Origin: SFTH01 sp963643985
GTDB taxonomy: Bacteria > Bacillota > Clostridia > Christensenellales > Aristaeellaceae
NCBI GenBank assembly: GCA_963643985.1
Contig: CAVINP010000059.1
Location: 1-12,233, forward strand
Direction: 5' to 3'
Length of the DNA stretch: 12,233 nucleotides
Both the position numbers and the translations under genes were made by a program. Of this stretch, positions 7,678 through 12,233 are shown piece by piece. The notes beneath the pieces are model-generated. The model had not been told where the DNA came from, made no database searches, and worked only from the letters and a program-made list of their open reading frames with translations. How positions within the stretch are numbered: the first letter of the stretch is position 1; each line of letters opens with the position of its first letter.

Positions 7678-8254
7678 TGAAATCATCCTCCTTCCGGGGA
7701 TCGATCCGCTCGGGCGGGCCGACATGAATGCTCTTCTCACGCTGCTCCAGCTGGCTGGTCAGCGCTCGAATGGCATCGCGCAGCTTTGCAGCCTGCTCGT
7801 ATTCCTCGGCATTGACCGCCTTTTTCAGTTGCTGACGCAGACGGTCGATGTTCATGCGGATGGACACGCCGCTATGCACGCCGCCGGGGATGCGACCCGC
7901 GTGCTGCGTGTTGCCGTGGATGCGCTGCAGCAGCGCCGTCATAGGTTCGCGGAAAGCATCGTAGCAGGCTGCGCAGCCCACCATGCCGCCCTTTCTGAAC
8001 TCGGCGTAGGTCATGCCGCACTGTTCGCAGGTGATGGCGGCCGTCTCGGGATCGAGTGTCTCGCGTTTGGAGGAAGACTTGCCCTCGATCAGGTTGTTCA
8101 GTATGCCCGCCAGATTCTGGATATCGATGCCGGGCAGTTCACGCTTGTACTTTGCCATGCAGTCCGGGCAGAGATTGCGTTCCGTCTTTTCACCGTTGTA
8201 TATGGCCACAAAGTGGAATACGGCAGGATTGATGCCGCAGTCTTCACACATCAT
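7670..8254 (-). CDS. mcsA: McsA, zinc-binding activator of McsB with UVR domain
   Basis: A 194-residue adaptor that activates the arginine kinase McsB. Four CxxC pairs that can bind zinc are visible (Cys3/6, Cys29/32, Cys76/79, Cys94/97), followed by a UVR-type helical hairpin (about 132-170, with EEYEQAAKLRDAI) like those that contact ClpC or UvrB partners. The length fits the family (about 180-190). Two consecutive ATGs are at 8252-8254 and 8249-8251. The first has GGAGG 9 bases upstream (8264-8268), inside the last codons of ctsR. Only two bases separate it from the ctsR stop, and it overlaps mcsB by eight. Confidence 0.95.
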   Translation of the reverse strand: MMCEDCGINPAVFHFVAIYNGEKTERNLCPDCMAKYKRELPGIDIQNLAGILNNLIEGKSSSKRETLDPETAAITCEQCGMTYAEFRKGGMVGCAACYDAFREPMTALLQRIHGNTQHAGRIPGGVHSGVSIRMNIDRLRQQLKKAVNAEEYEQAAKLRDAIRALTSQLEQREKSIHVGPPERIDPRKEDDFNA

Positions 8255-8256
8255 TT

Positions 8257-8733
8257 CTACATTCCTCCTTCGGCGTTCCTGAACACCTGTATCAGCATAT
8301 TTTTAAATACCGCTGCTCTGAGCACATCCTTGCTGCTGATGGGCAGTCCCATGGCTTCCCGCGACGTGGCAGCGCGCATCAGCGAGGCCTCACGCGGCGT
8401 GACCAGCTCGCTCTCCTGCAACTGCTGTATGACGGCGCTTGCGGTTTCCTCGTCGATGGAATTGCCCACGCGCTCGAGCAACTGATTGAGCAGCAGGTCA
8501 CCCTTGTGCGGATGCATGCGCACGATGCGCACATAACCGCCGCCGCCGCGCCTGGATTCAATCAGATAGCCGTGCGCCACGGTAAAGCGCGTGGAGAGCA
8601 CATAGTTGATCTGGGACGGCGCACAGCCGAAGTGCTGCGCCAGTTCGTTTCGCCGCAGATCTACGTGCGCATCCTCGCTCATCAGGTCCTTTATAAAATG
8701 TTCGATGGAGTCGCTTAACTGAGCCATCGTCAT
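8257..8733 (-). CDS. ctsR: CtsR, transcriptional repressor of class III heat-shock genes
   Basis: A 158-residue dimeric repressor, close to the 150-155 residues typical of the family. The N-terminal winged helix-turn-helix lies at about 24-70 with CAPSQINYVLSTRF (37-50). The wing carries the glycine-rich RRGGGGYVRI (61-70), the heat-sensing loop in Bacillus CtsR, whose arginines are McsB targets. The C-terminal half (about 80-155) is the dimer and adaptor region. Two starts are possible: ATG at 8731-8733, with AGGA 9 bases upstream, or ATG at 8725-8727, with GAGG 8 bases upstream, which would be two residues shorter. A CtsR operator and promoter lie directly upstream, so the operon is self-regulated. 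It heads ctsR-mcsA-mcsB-clpC. Confidence 0.96.
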   Translation of the reverse strand: MTMAQLSDSIEHFIKDLMSEDAHVDLRRNELAQHFGCAPSQINYVLSTRFTVAHGYLIESRRGGGGYVRIVRMHPHKGDLLLNQLLERVGNSIDEETASAVIQQLQESELVTPREASLMRAATSREAMGLPISSKDVLRAAVFKNMLIQVFRNAEGGM

Positions 8734-8743
8734 CGCCTCTTTT

Positions 8744-8760
8744 CCTGACTATCTTTGACT
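8744..8760 (-). promoter_or_regulatory. CtsR operator (autoregulatory)
   Basis: On the minus strand the sequence AGTCAAAGATAGTCAGG matches the CtsR direct-repeat consensus RGTCAAANANRGTCAAA except in the last two bases. It lies right after the -10 box and spans the likely start site, where a bound repressor would block RNA polymerase. Confidence 0.85.
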
Positions 8761-8789
8761 ATTATAGCCTATAATGGACGCTTTTGCAA
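8761..8789 (-). promoter_or_regulatory. Promoter of the ctsR-mcsA-mcsB-clpC operon
   Basis: On the minus strand TTGCAA (8789-8784, four of six matches to TTGACA) and a perfect TATAAT (8766-8761) stand 17 bases apart. The predicted start, near 8754, is inside the CtsR operator. No CIRCE (HrcA) element is visible. Confidence 0.8.
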
Positions 8790-8826
8790 GAGGCCGGGCA
8801 GAAAAAATCGTTCATTGCAGCCCTAC

Positions 8827-8860
8827 GGGGCGAGTTACAGGTTCAACAGTTGTAACCCCG
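8827..8860. other. Imperfect hairpin of unknown role between ispDF terminator and ctsR promoter
   Basis: GTTACA (8834-8839) pairs with TGTAAC (8851-8856) around an 11-base loop. GGG and CCC extend the stem past a three-base bulge. No U-tract is next to it on either strand, so it is not a normal terminator. No open reading frame of note covers it. Confidence 0.4.
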
Positions 8861-8872
8861 GGACTTCTCATG

Positions 8873-8900
8873 AAAACAAAAATACGGGCGAAAAGCCCGC
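8873..8900 (-). terminator. Intrinsic terminator of the rqcP-ispDF unit
   Basis: On the minus strand GCGGGC (8900-8895) and GCCCGT (8889-8884) form a 6-bp stem including one G-U pair. The loop is TTTTC, and ATTTTTGTTTT follows. It begins 14 bases after the ispDF stop codon. Confidence 0.8.
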
Positions 8901-8914
8901 ATTGTCTGTATCGT

Positions 8915-10075
8915 TTATGTGTTTCTGGTCAGCATTGCGACGGCCTGCGCGGATATGCCCGTTTCCTCGCCCTCAAAGCCCATGTGCTCGGTGGTGGTTG
9001 CCTTGACGTTGGCGCAGGAGATGTCGATGTTCAGCGCCTTTGCGATGTTTTCGCGCATGGCGGGGATGAATGCCGCCAGCTTCGGCTTCTGCGCAACGAT
9101 GGTTACGTCCGCATTGACCACGCGCCAGCCTAGCCTGTCCAGATGCGACATCACTCGATCCAGCAGCAGCATCGAGCTGATGCCAAGATAGGCGGGATCA
9201 CTGTCAGGGAAATGCCGCCCGATATCGCCCGCACCGATTGCGCCCAGCAGCGCATCCATCAGCGCATGCACGGCGACATCCGCGTCGGAATGCCCGTCCA
9301 GACCACGGTCGTGGGGTACTTCCACGCCGCAGAGGACAAGTCTGCGCCCCTGCGCGAGGCGGTGTGCATCGTAACCGGAACCGATGCGAAATTCGGGCAC
9401 GGCCGCGAGACGGCGAAAGTCCTCGGCGGTGGTCAGCTTGATGTTCTGCTGCGCCGTTTCAGCCTGCGAGAGGTGTACCGAGCCGTAGGCCGCTTCATAG
9501 ATCATGGCGTCGTCTGTCACGCTTATATGCTCCTTCCGGGCCAGCTCATGCGCACGCATAAGCCTTGGATAGTCAAAGCTCTGCGGCGTCTGCACGGCCC
9601 GCAGCAGGCTGCGATCGGGTGTCGAGACCGTGCATGTGTGCGGATCGATCTGCTTGATGGTGTCGATGACGGGGGTCGATATCACGCCGCTGCCGTATTT
9701 TTCGGCGTCTGCCACGGTGGCACGAATCACTTCCACCGACACAAACGGCCGCGCCGCATCGTGTACGGACACCACACGCGTATCCTGCGGCAGAGCACAA
9801 AGGCCTCTCCACGCACTTTCCGAGCGCGTTGCGCCACCGTCTATGATGCCGCGCAGCAGCAAAAAAGGCCCTTCCTCGGCAAGAAGCTGTTCAATCCGGC
9901 TGCGCTCGTCGGGTGATATCACCAGCCAGATGCCGTCATAGACATCTGCGGCACTGAGCGCATCCAGACACCGCGCCAGGACGCTGCGCCCCTGCCAGGC
10001 AAAGAGTATCTTGTTCTCTCGAAGCCCCGAGCGCTGTCCGCGACCCGCCGCCAGCAGTACGCAGCGGGCAATCAT
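8915..10075 (-). CDS. ispDF: Bifunctional IspD-IspF: MEP cytidylyltransferase / MEcPP synthase
   Basis: A 386-residue fusion catalysing two non-adjacent steps of the MEP isoprenoid pathway: CTP-dependent activation of 2-C-methyl-D-erythritol 4-phosphate, and cyclisation to the 2,4-cyclodiphosphate. IspD (about 1-224) shows LLAAGRGQRSG (7-17), VHDAARP (104-110) and TDDA (187-190). IspF (about 228-386) shows GYDAHR (234-239) with metal ligands Asp236, His238 and His270, HSDADV (262-267), and ATTTEHMGFEGEETGISAQA (359-378). There is almost no linker. The intermediate step, IspE, is not encoded here. The ATG overlaps the rqcP stop as ATGA, and no strong ribosome site precedes it, so translation is probably coupled. 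A terminator follows. Confidence 0.97.
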   Translation of the reverse strand: MIARCVLLAAGRGQRSGLRENKILFAWQGRSVLARCLDALSAADVYDGIWLVISPDERSRIEQLLAEEGPFLLLRGIIDGGATRSESAWRGLCALPQDTRVVSVHDAARPFVSVEVIRATVADAEKYGSGVISTPVIDTIKQIDPHTCTVSTPDRSLLRAVQTPQSFDYPRLMRAHELARKEHISVTDDAMIYEAAYGSVHLSQAETAQQNIKLTTAEDFRRLAAVPEFRIGSGYDAHRLAQGRRLVLCGVEVPHDRGLDGHSDADVAVHALMDALLGAIGAGDIGRHFPDSDPAYLGISSMLLLDRVMSHLDRLGWRVVNADVTIVAQKPKLAAFIPAMRENIAKALNIDISCANVKATTTEHMGFEGEETGISAQAVAMLTRNT

Positions 10076-10371
10076 GATTTTGCGCGGTACATGCTGTCCG
10101 CATCCTGCTTGGCAGCGTGTTCTGCGATGGAGAGAATTTCATACTCGTGATACTGCTCGCCAAAGCGTATACCCAGTATGTCGCCCACGCGTACGTCTGT
10201 GCCGGGCTTGGCTTCCTTGCCGTTGACGCTGACGTGTCCCGTGGAACAGGCATCGTTGGCAACGCTGCGCCGCTTGATGATGCGCGATATCTTCAGAAAT
10301 TTATCCAGCCGTATGGACGTGATCTGCTCACGCACCACCGGTTTCTTGGCTTCCATGGCTTTTCTGCTCAT
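10072..10371 (-). CDS. rqcP: RqcP-type S4-domain RNA-binding protein (YabO family)
   Basis: A 99-residue basic protein with one S4 RNA-binding domain starting at IRLDKFLKISRIIKRRS (20-36). In Bacillus, RqcP binds stalled 50S subunits with peptidyl-tRNA and helps RqcH add alanine tails. Arg21 and Arg35 match Bacillus RqcP Arg2 and Arg16. Bacillus RqcP begins at MRLDKF, so this one has about 19 extra residues at the N-terminus, with a basic MSRKAMEAKKP start. The ATG at 10369-10371 has AGGAAG upstream, which supports the longer form. It lies between the HU terminator and ispDF, which it overlaps by four bases. The assignment to RqcP rather than the related Hsp15 rests on the length and neighbours (mazG, HU), which match the yabN-yabO layout. 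Confidence 0.87.
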   Translation of the reverse strand: MSRKAMEAKKPVVREQITSIRLDKFLKISRIIKRRSVANDACSTGHVSVNGKEAKPGTDVRVGDILGIRFGEQYHEYEILSIAEHAAKQDADSMYRAKS

Positions 10372-10386
10372 ATTATGTCTTCCTTT

Positions 10387-10417
10387 AAAAAATGGACTGC
10401 CCGAAACAAGCAGTCCA
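10387..10417 (-). terminator. Intrinsic terminator after the HU gene
   Basis: On the minus strand TGGACTGC (10417-10410) and GCAGTCCA (10400-10393) form a perfect 8-bp stem with a 9-base loop, followed by six Ts (10392-10387). The end of the T-run nearly touches the ribosome site of rqcP. Confidence 0.9.
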
Positions 10418-10418
10418 C

Positions 10419-10424
10419 ATTATA
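10419..10424 (-). promoter_or_regulatory. Candidate -10 box for rqcP-ispDF
   Basis: A perfect TATAAT lies on the minus strand just upstream of the HU terminator. A start seven bases later would fall inside the first arm of that hairpin, so the transcript would lack most of that arm and escape termination. No good -35 box is seen 16-18 bases upstream, so this is tentative. Confidence 0.4.
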
Positions 10425-10446
10425 TTGCATGACCCTTTGGCTGAGA

Positions 10447-10716
10447 TCAGAACTGATCCTTCAGACCCTTGCCCGCCTTGAAGCCGGGGATCTTCTTCTC
10501 GGGGATCTCGATGGTCTCGCCGGTGGACGGCTTGCGACCGGTGCGCGCGGCGCGAACCTTGACCTCGAAGGTGCCAAAGCCCAGCAGCTGAACCTTGTCG
10601 TCGGCCTTGAGAGCCTCGGTCACGGTATTGGTGAAAGCGTTCAGAGCGGCCTCGGCCTGCTTGCGCGTCAGATCGGCCTGCTCAGCAATTTTAGCAACCA
10701 GCGTAGCTTTGTTCAT
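10447..10716 (-). CDS. HU-type histone-like DNA-binding protein
   Basis: An 89-residue nucleoid protein of the HU/IHF family, the standard length, that binds and bends DNA as a dimer. The family signature GFGTFEVKVRAARTGRKPSTGE lies at 46-67, with the DNA-intercalating proline at position 63 in GRKP. The N-terminus MNKATLVAKIAEQADLTRK matches HU. An open frame continues ten codons upstream, but the ATG at 10714-10716 has GGAGG seven bases before it and gives the family start. It lies 84 bases after mazG and is closed by its own strong terminator. HU rather than IHF fits a Bacillota context. Confidence 0.96.
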   Translation of the reverse strand: MNKATLVAKIAEQADLTRKQAEAALNAFTNTVTEALKADDKVQLLGFGTFEVKVRAARTGRKPSTGETIEIPEKKIPGFKAGKGLKDQF

Positions 10717-10726
10717 GGTAGTTCCT

Positions 10727-10751
10727 CCGTTATCTGAAAAAATCACAACGG
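10727..10751 (-). other. Short inverted repeat overlapping the HU ribosome site
   Basis: On the minus strand CCGTT (10751-10747) and AACGG (10731-10727) flank a 15-base T-rich loop. The last two Gs are also the first two of the GGAGG ribosome site, so pairing could reduce HU translation. Five pairs around a 15-base loop is weak. Confidence 0.2.
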
Positions 10752-10766
10752 TTTAAATTCGATACA

Positions 10767-10792
10767 GGCCCGTCAATTCCTGCCTGACGGCC
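10767..10792 (-). other. Hairpin after mazG, possible weak terminator
   Basis: On the minus strand GGCCGTCA (10792-10785) can pair with TGACGGGCC (10775-10767) with one bulged G. No T-run follows it, so it may pause transcription or protect the 3' end rather than end the transcript. A TTGACG overlapping the second arm could be a -35 box for HU, but I found no matching -10. Confidence 0.35.
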
Positions 10793-10800
10793 ACATTTTC

Positions 10801-12180
10801 TCACAATTTAACGCGTTCCCAATATTGATGACCGAGTTCACCCTCCACGGGCAGGGAAGAGGCCCTTTCGAGCGCGGCAAAACGTTCCACGAAGCGGTCG
10901 TCCGCCTCACTCAGCGCGATTTCGGGATCGATGCCGCACATTCTTGCCAGCGCACAGACCGCAAAGAGCAGATTGCCGAGCTTCTCCTCGCTTTTCGGAT
11001 CTGCGGCGAATGCCCCGGCGTTTTCGAGCACACGGGACGTAAGTGCGGCGCTGTCCTGCGCCCTGATGCCGGCCCGCCCCGCGCGGTCGGTCAGCTTGCT
11101 TGCGCGTATGGTGGCGGGCAGGCTGCGCGGCAGATCCCGAAGCGATTCGGCAAAGCTCGTCTGGCCGCGCTCCTTCATCTTGTTGCGTGCCCAGAGGTCG
11201 AGAACCTCTTCCGGGTTGTCGGCGTGATCGCAGCCGAAGATGTGCGTGTGGCGCTCGATCATCTTTTCGCATATGGCACTTGTCACATCACCGATTTGAA
11301 ATTCGCCGTGTTTTTGCGCAATCTCGGCGTGCATGACGACCTGCATCAGTATGTCGCCCAGTTCCTCGCACAGGTGCATTTCGTCACCCGCATTGATCGC
11401 GTCGATGACCTCGTAGGTCTCCTCCAGCAGGAAGGGGCGCAGCGTCTCGTGCGTCTGCTTCTGATCCCAGGGACAACCGCCCGGGCTTTGCAGTATGTGC
11501 ATGACCCGTACCAGCTCGTCAAAGCCGTAGTGCTGCAACTTTGTCAGGTCCCGTTCGGCGGCAATCAGTGCACAGCTGCGGTGATCGTAGGCCTTGGCAC
11601 GGTCAAGATCGTACAGCGGCAGTCTGGAGATGCTGCCGTCGCCGCTGAGCAGAAAGGCACGTGCCTCGTCGCTGTAGCATTCCATGAGCTTGAGCTTGAC
11701 CTCTGAGGCCAGCTCTCGGCTGTTGATTTCGCGAATCAGCGCATTGTCCGAAGGCGAGAGCGAAAAATTTTCCCAGTCCGAAGCCTCCAGCAGGCGCGTG
11801 CTGCCGTCGAGCAGGCCAAAGAGCGCCCCTTCGACGGGCGGACCTGCCACGATTCGGCACTTTGTGCCCGAGGCGAGCAGATACTGCACGCTGCGGTCGC
11901 GCACGTCATAGACCACATAGAGGACATCTTCCCGTTCCGCGGCGGCCTTCACCGCTTCGGCGGCACGCTCGGCATGTTCATCGAAGTCCTCGCAGTCCTC
12001 GTAGAGCGCATCCAGGGAGTCAAAAGGGATGCCATTTTTTTGCAGATAGTCCGCACAACCGATACGCTGCGTATGCATGATGATTTTATTGCCCGATTTC
12101 AGCAGTTCGGCGGCCTCGAGGGTGATATCGCCTTCACGCAGGCCGACACCGATGATCGTAATGTTACCCATGTTTGTCAC
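10801..12180 (-). CDS. mazG: MazG nucleoside triphosphate pyrophosphohydrolase with N-terminal methylase-like domain (YabN type)
   Basis: A 459-residue protein. Residues 4 to about 205 resemble the tetrapyrrole methylase fold of YabN (ITIIGVG, then ASEVKLKLMECY at 158-169), but the usual PGHP-type SAM loop reads YDVRDR (91-96). Residues from about 218 are the MazG part: GGCPWDQKQTHETLRPFLLEE, with metal-binding EETYE (253-257) and EELGD (272-276). A second MazG-like segment (about 378-440) keeps the shape (LLFAVCALARMCGIDPEIAL) but reads EKLGN where EELGD is normal and lacks a clear EExxE. MazG hydrolyses NTPs, including aberrant ones, to NMP and pyrophosphate. The start is the GTG at 12178-12180: it has GAGG five bases upstream and overlaps the upstream stop as GTGA. 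An ATG three codons later is too far from the ribosome site. Confidence 0.92.
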   Translation of the reverse strand: MTNMGNITIIGVGLREGDITLEAAELLKSGNKIIMHTQRIGCADYLQKNGIPFDSLDALYEDCEDFDEHAERAAEAVKAAAEREDVLYVVYDVRDRSVQYLLASGTKCRIVAGPPVEGALFGLLDGSTRLLEASDWENFSLSPSDNALIREINSRELASEVKLKLMECYSDEARAFLLSGDGSISRLPLYDLDRAKAYDHRSCALIAAERDLTKLQHYGFDELVRVMHILQSPGGCPWDQKQTHETLRPFLLEETYEVIDAINAGDEMHLCEELGDILMQVVMHAEIAQKHGEFQIGDVTSAICEKMIERHTHIFGCDHADNPEEVLDLWARNKMKERGQTSFAESLRDLPRSLPATIRASKLTDRAGRAGIRAQDSAALTSRVLENAGAFAADPKSEEKLGNLLFAVCALARMCGIDPEIALSEADDRFVERFAALERASSLPVEGELGHQYWERVKL

Positions 12181-12233
12181 ATATGCCTCTTGATTTCCGT
12201 GATGATCAGGTCGCCGGAGACCGTGCGATCCTC
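12177..12233 (-). CDS. Unidentified CDS, C-terminal 18 residues (partial)
   Basis: An open minus-strand frame enters from the right edge and ends with TGA at 12179-12177, giving a tail that ends in LIITEIKRHM. The four-base GTGA overlap with mazG argues that this is a real gene co-transcribed with it. Eighteen residues are too few to name a family. Confidence 0.55.
   Translation of the reverse strand, partial: EDRTVSGDLIITEIKRHM

Noticed and set aside
7678..7740. Upstream extension of mcsB by 21 codons
   Set aside because: It lies within mcsA coding sequence, lacks a ribosome site, and the family start MREYV has GGAGG at the right distance.
8761..8914. CIRCE (HrcA) element upstream of ctsR
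   Set aside because: The 9-base inverted repeat TTAGCACTC/GAGTGCTAA is absent; only the CtsR site is supported.
10717..10746. Ten-codon upstream extension of the HU gene
   Set aside because: HU proteins begin at MNKxxL, and the ribosome site lies inside the extension.
10752..10800. HU promoter with TTGACG as -35
   Set aside because: No acceptable -10 box at 16-18 bases; HU may be read from upstream through mazG. Not listed as a promoter.
10825..11706. Plus-strand open frame of 293 codons opposite mazG
   Set aside because: No domain or ribosome site; mazG on the other strand carries clear family motifs.
1..12233. CRISPR array, insertion sequence, attachment site, tRNA or rRNA gene
   Set aside because: By eye no spaced direct repeats, transposase motifs, terminal inverted repeats or cloverleaf sequences were found; all sizeable space is filled by recognised genes.

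Overview
The window reads as chromosomal housekeeping DNA from a GC-rich member of the Bacillota, most likely class Clostridia. The grounds are a ctsR-mcsA-mcsB-clpC heat-shock operon with a CtsR operator, a leucine T-box leader in front of leuS, an RqcP-type S4 protein, a MazG protein with a YabN-like methylase domain, and a GGGtGRT-family protein. No mobile element, CRISPR array, tRNA or rRNA gene was seen. The genus cannot be named from this sequence.

Layout. Positions 1-110 (+) are the 3' end of a GGGtGRT-type gene, closed by a strong terminator. Positions 172-687 (+) encode a macro-domain protein. Everything after that lies on the minus strand, so it is described here in transcription order, from high to low coordinates. 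An unidentified gene end (12233-12177) overlaps mazG by four bases (GTGA). MazG is followed by an HU gene and a terminator, then rqcP and a fused ispDF gene that overlap by ATGA, then another terminator. Next comes the ctsR promoter and operator with ctsR, mcsA, mcsB and clpC packed head to tail. After clpC comes a new promoter, a complete T-box leader with a CUC specifier, leuS and a PAP2-family membrane phosphatase gene. A 14-bp hairpin separates that gene from the convergent macro-domain gene.

How the genes work together. CtsR represses its own operon. McsA and McsB make the arginine kinase that inactivates CtsR and tags proteins, and ClpC, which keeps both likely phospho-arginine pocket glutamates, unfolds them. 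LeuS expression should rise when tRNA-Leu is uncharged, and the PAP2 gene sits under the same control. IspDF supplies two steps of the non-mevalonate isoprenoid pathway. RqcP serves rescue of stalled 50S subunits. MazG hydrolyses non-canonical nucleoside triphosphates.

No wholly new system is evident. The points most worth a second look are a MazG protein whose second pyrophosphatase domain and methylase domain both look degenerate, an McsB without a clear RDxxRA motif, a possible promoter lying inside the HU terminator, and the lack of any terminator between clpC and the leuS T-box unit.
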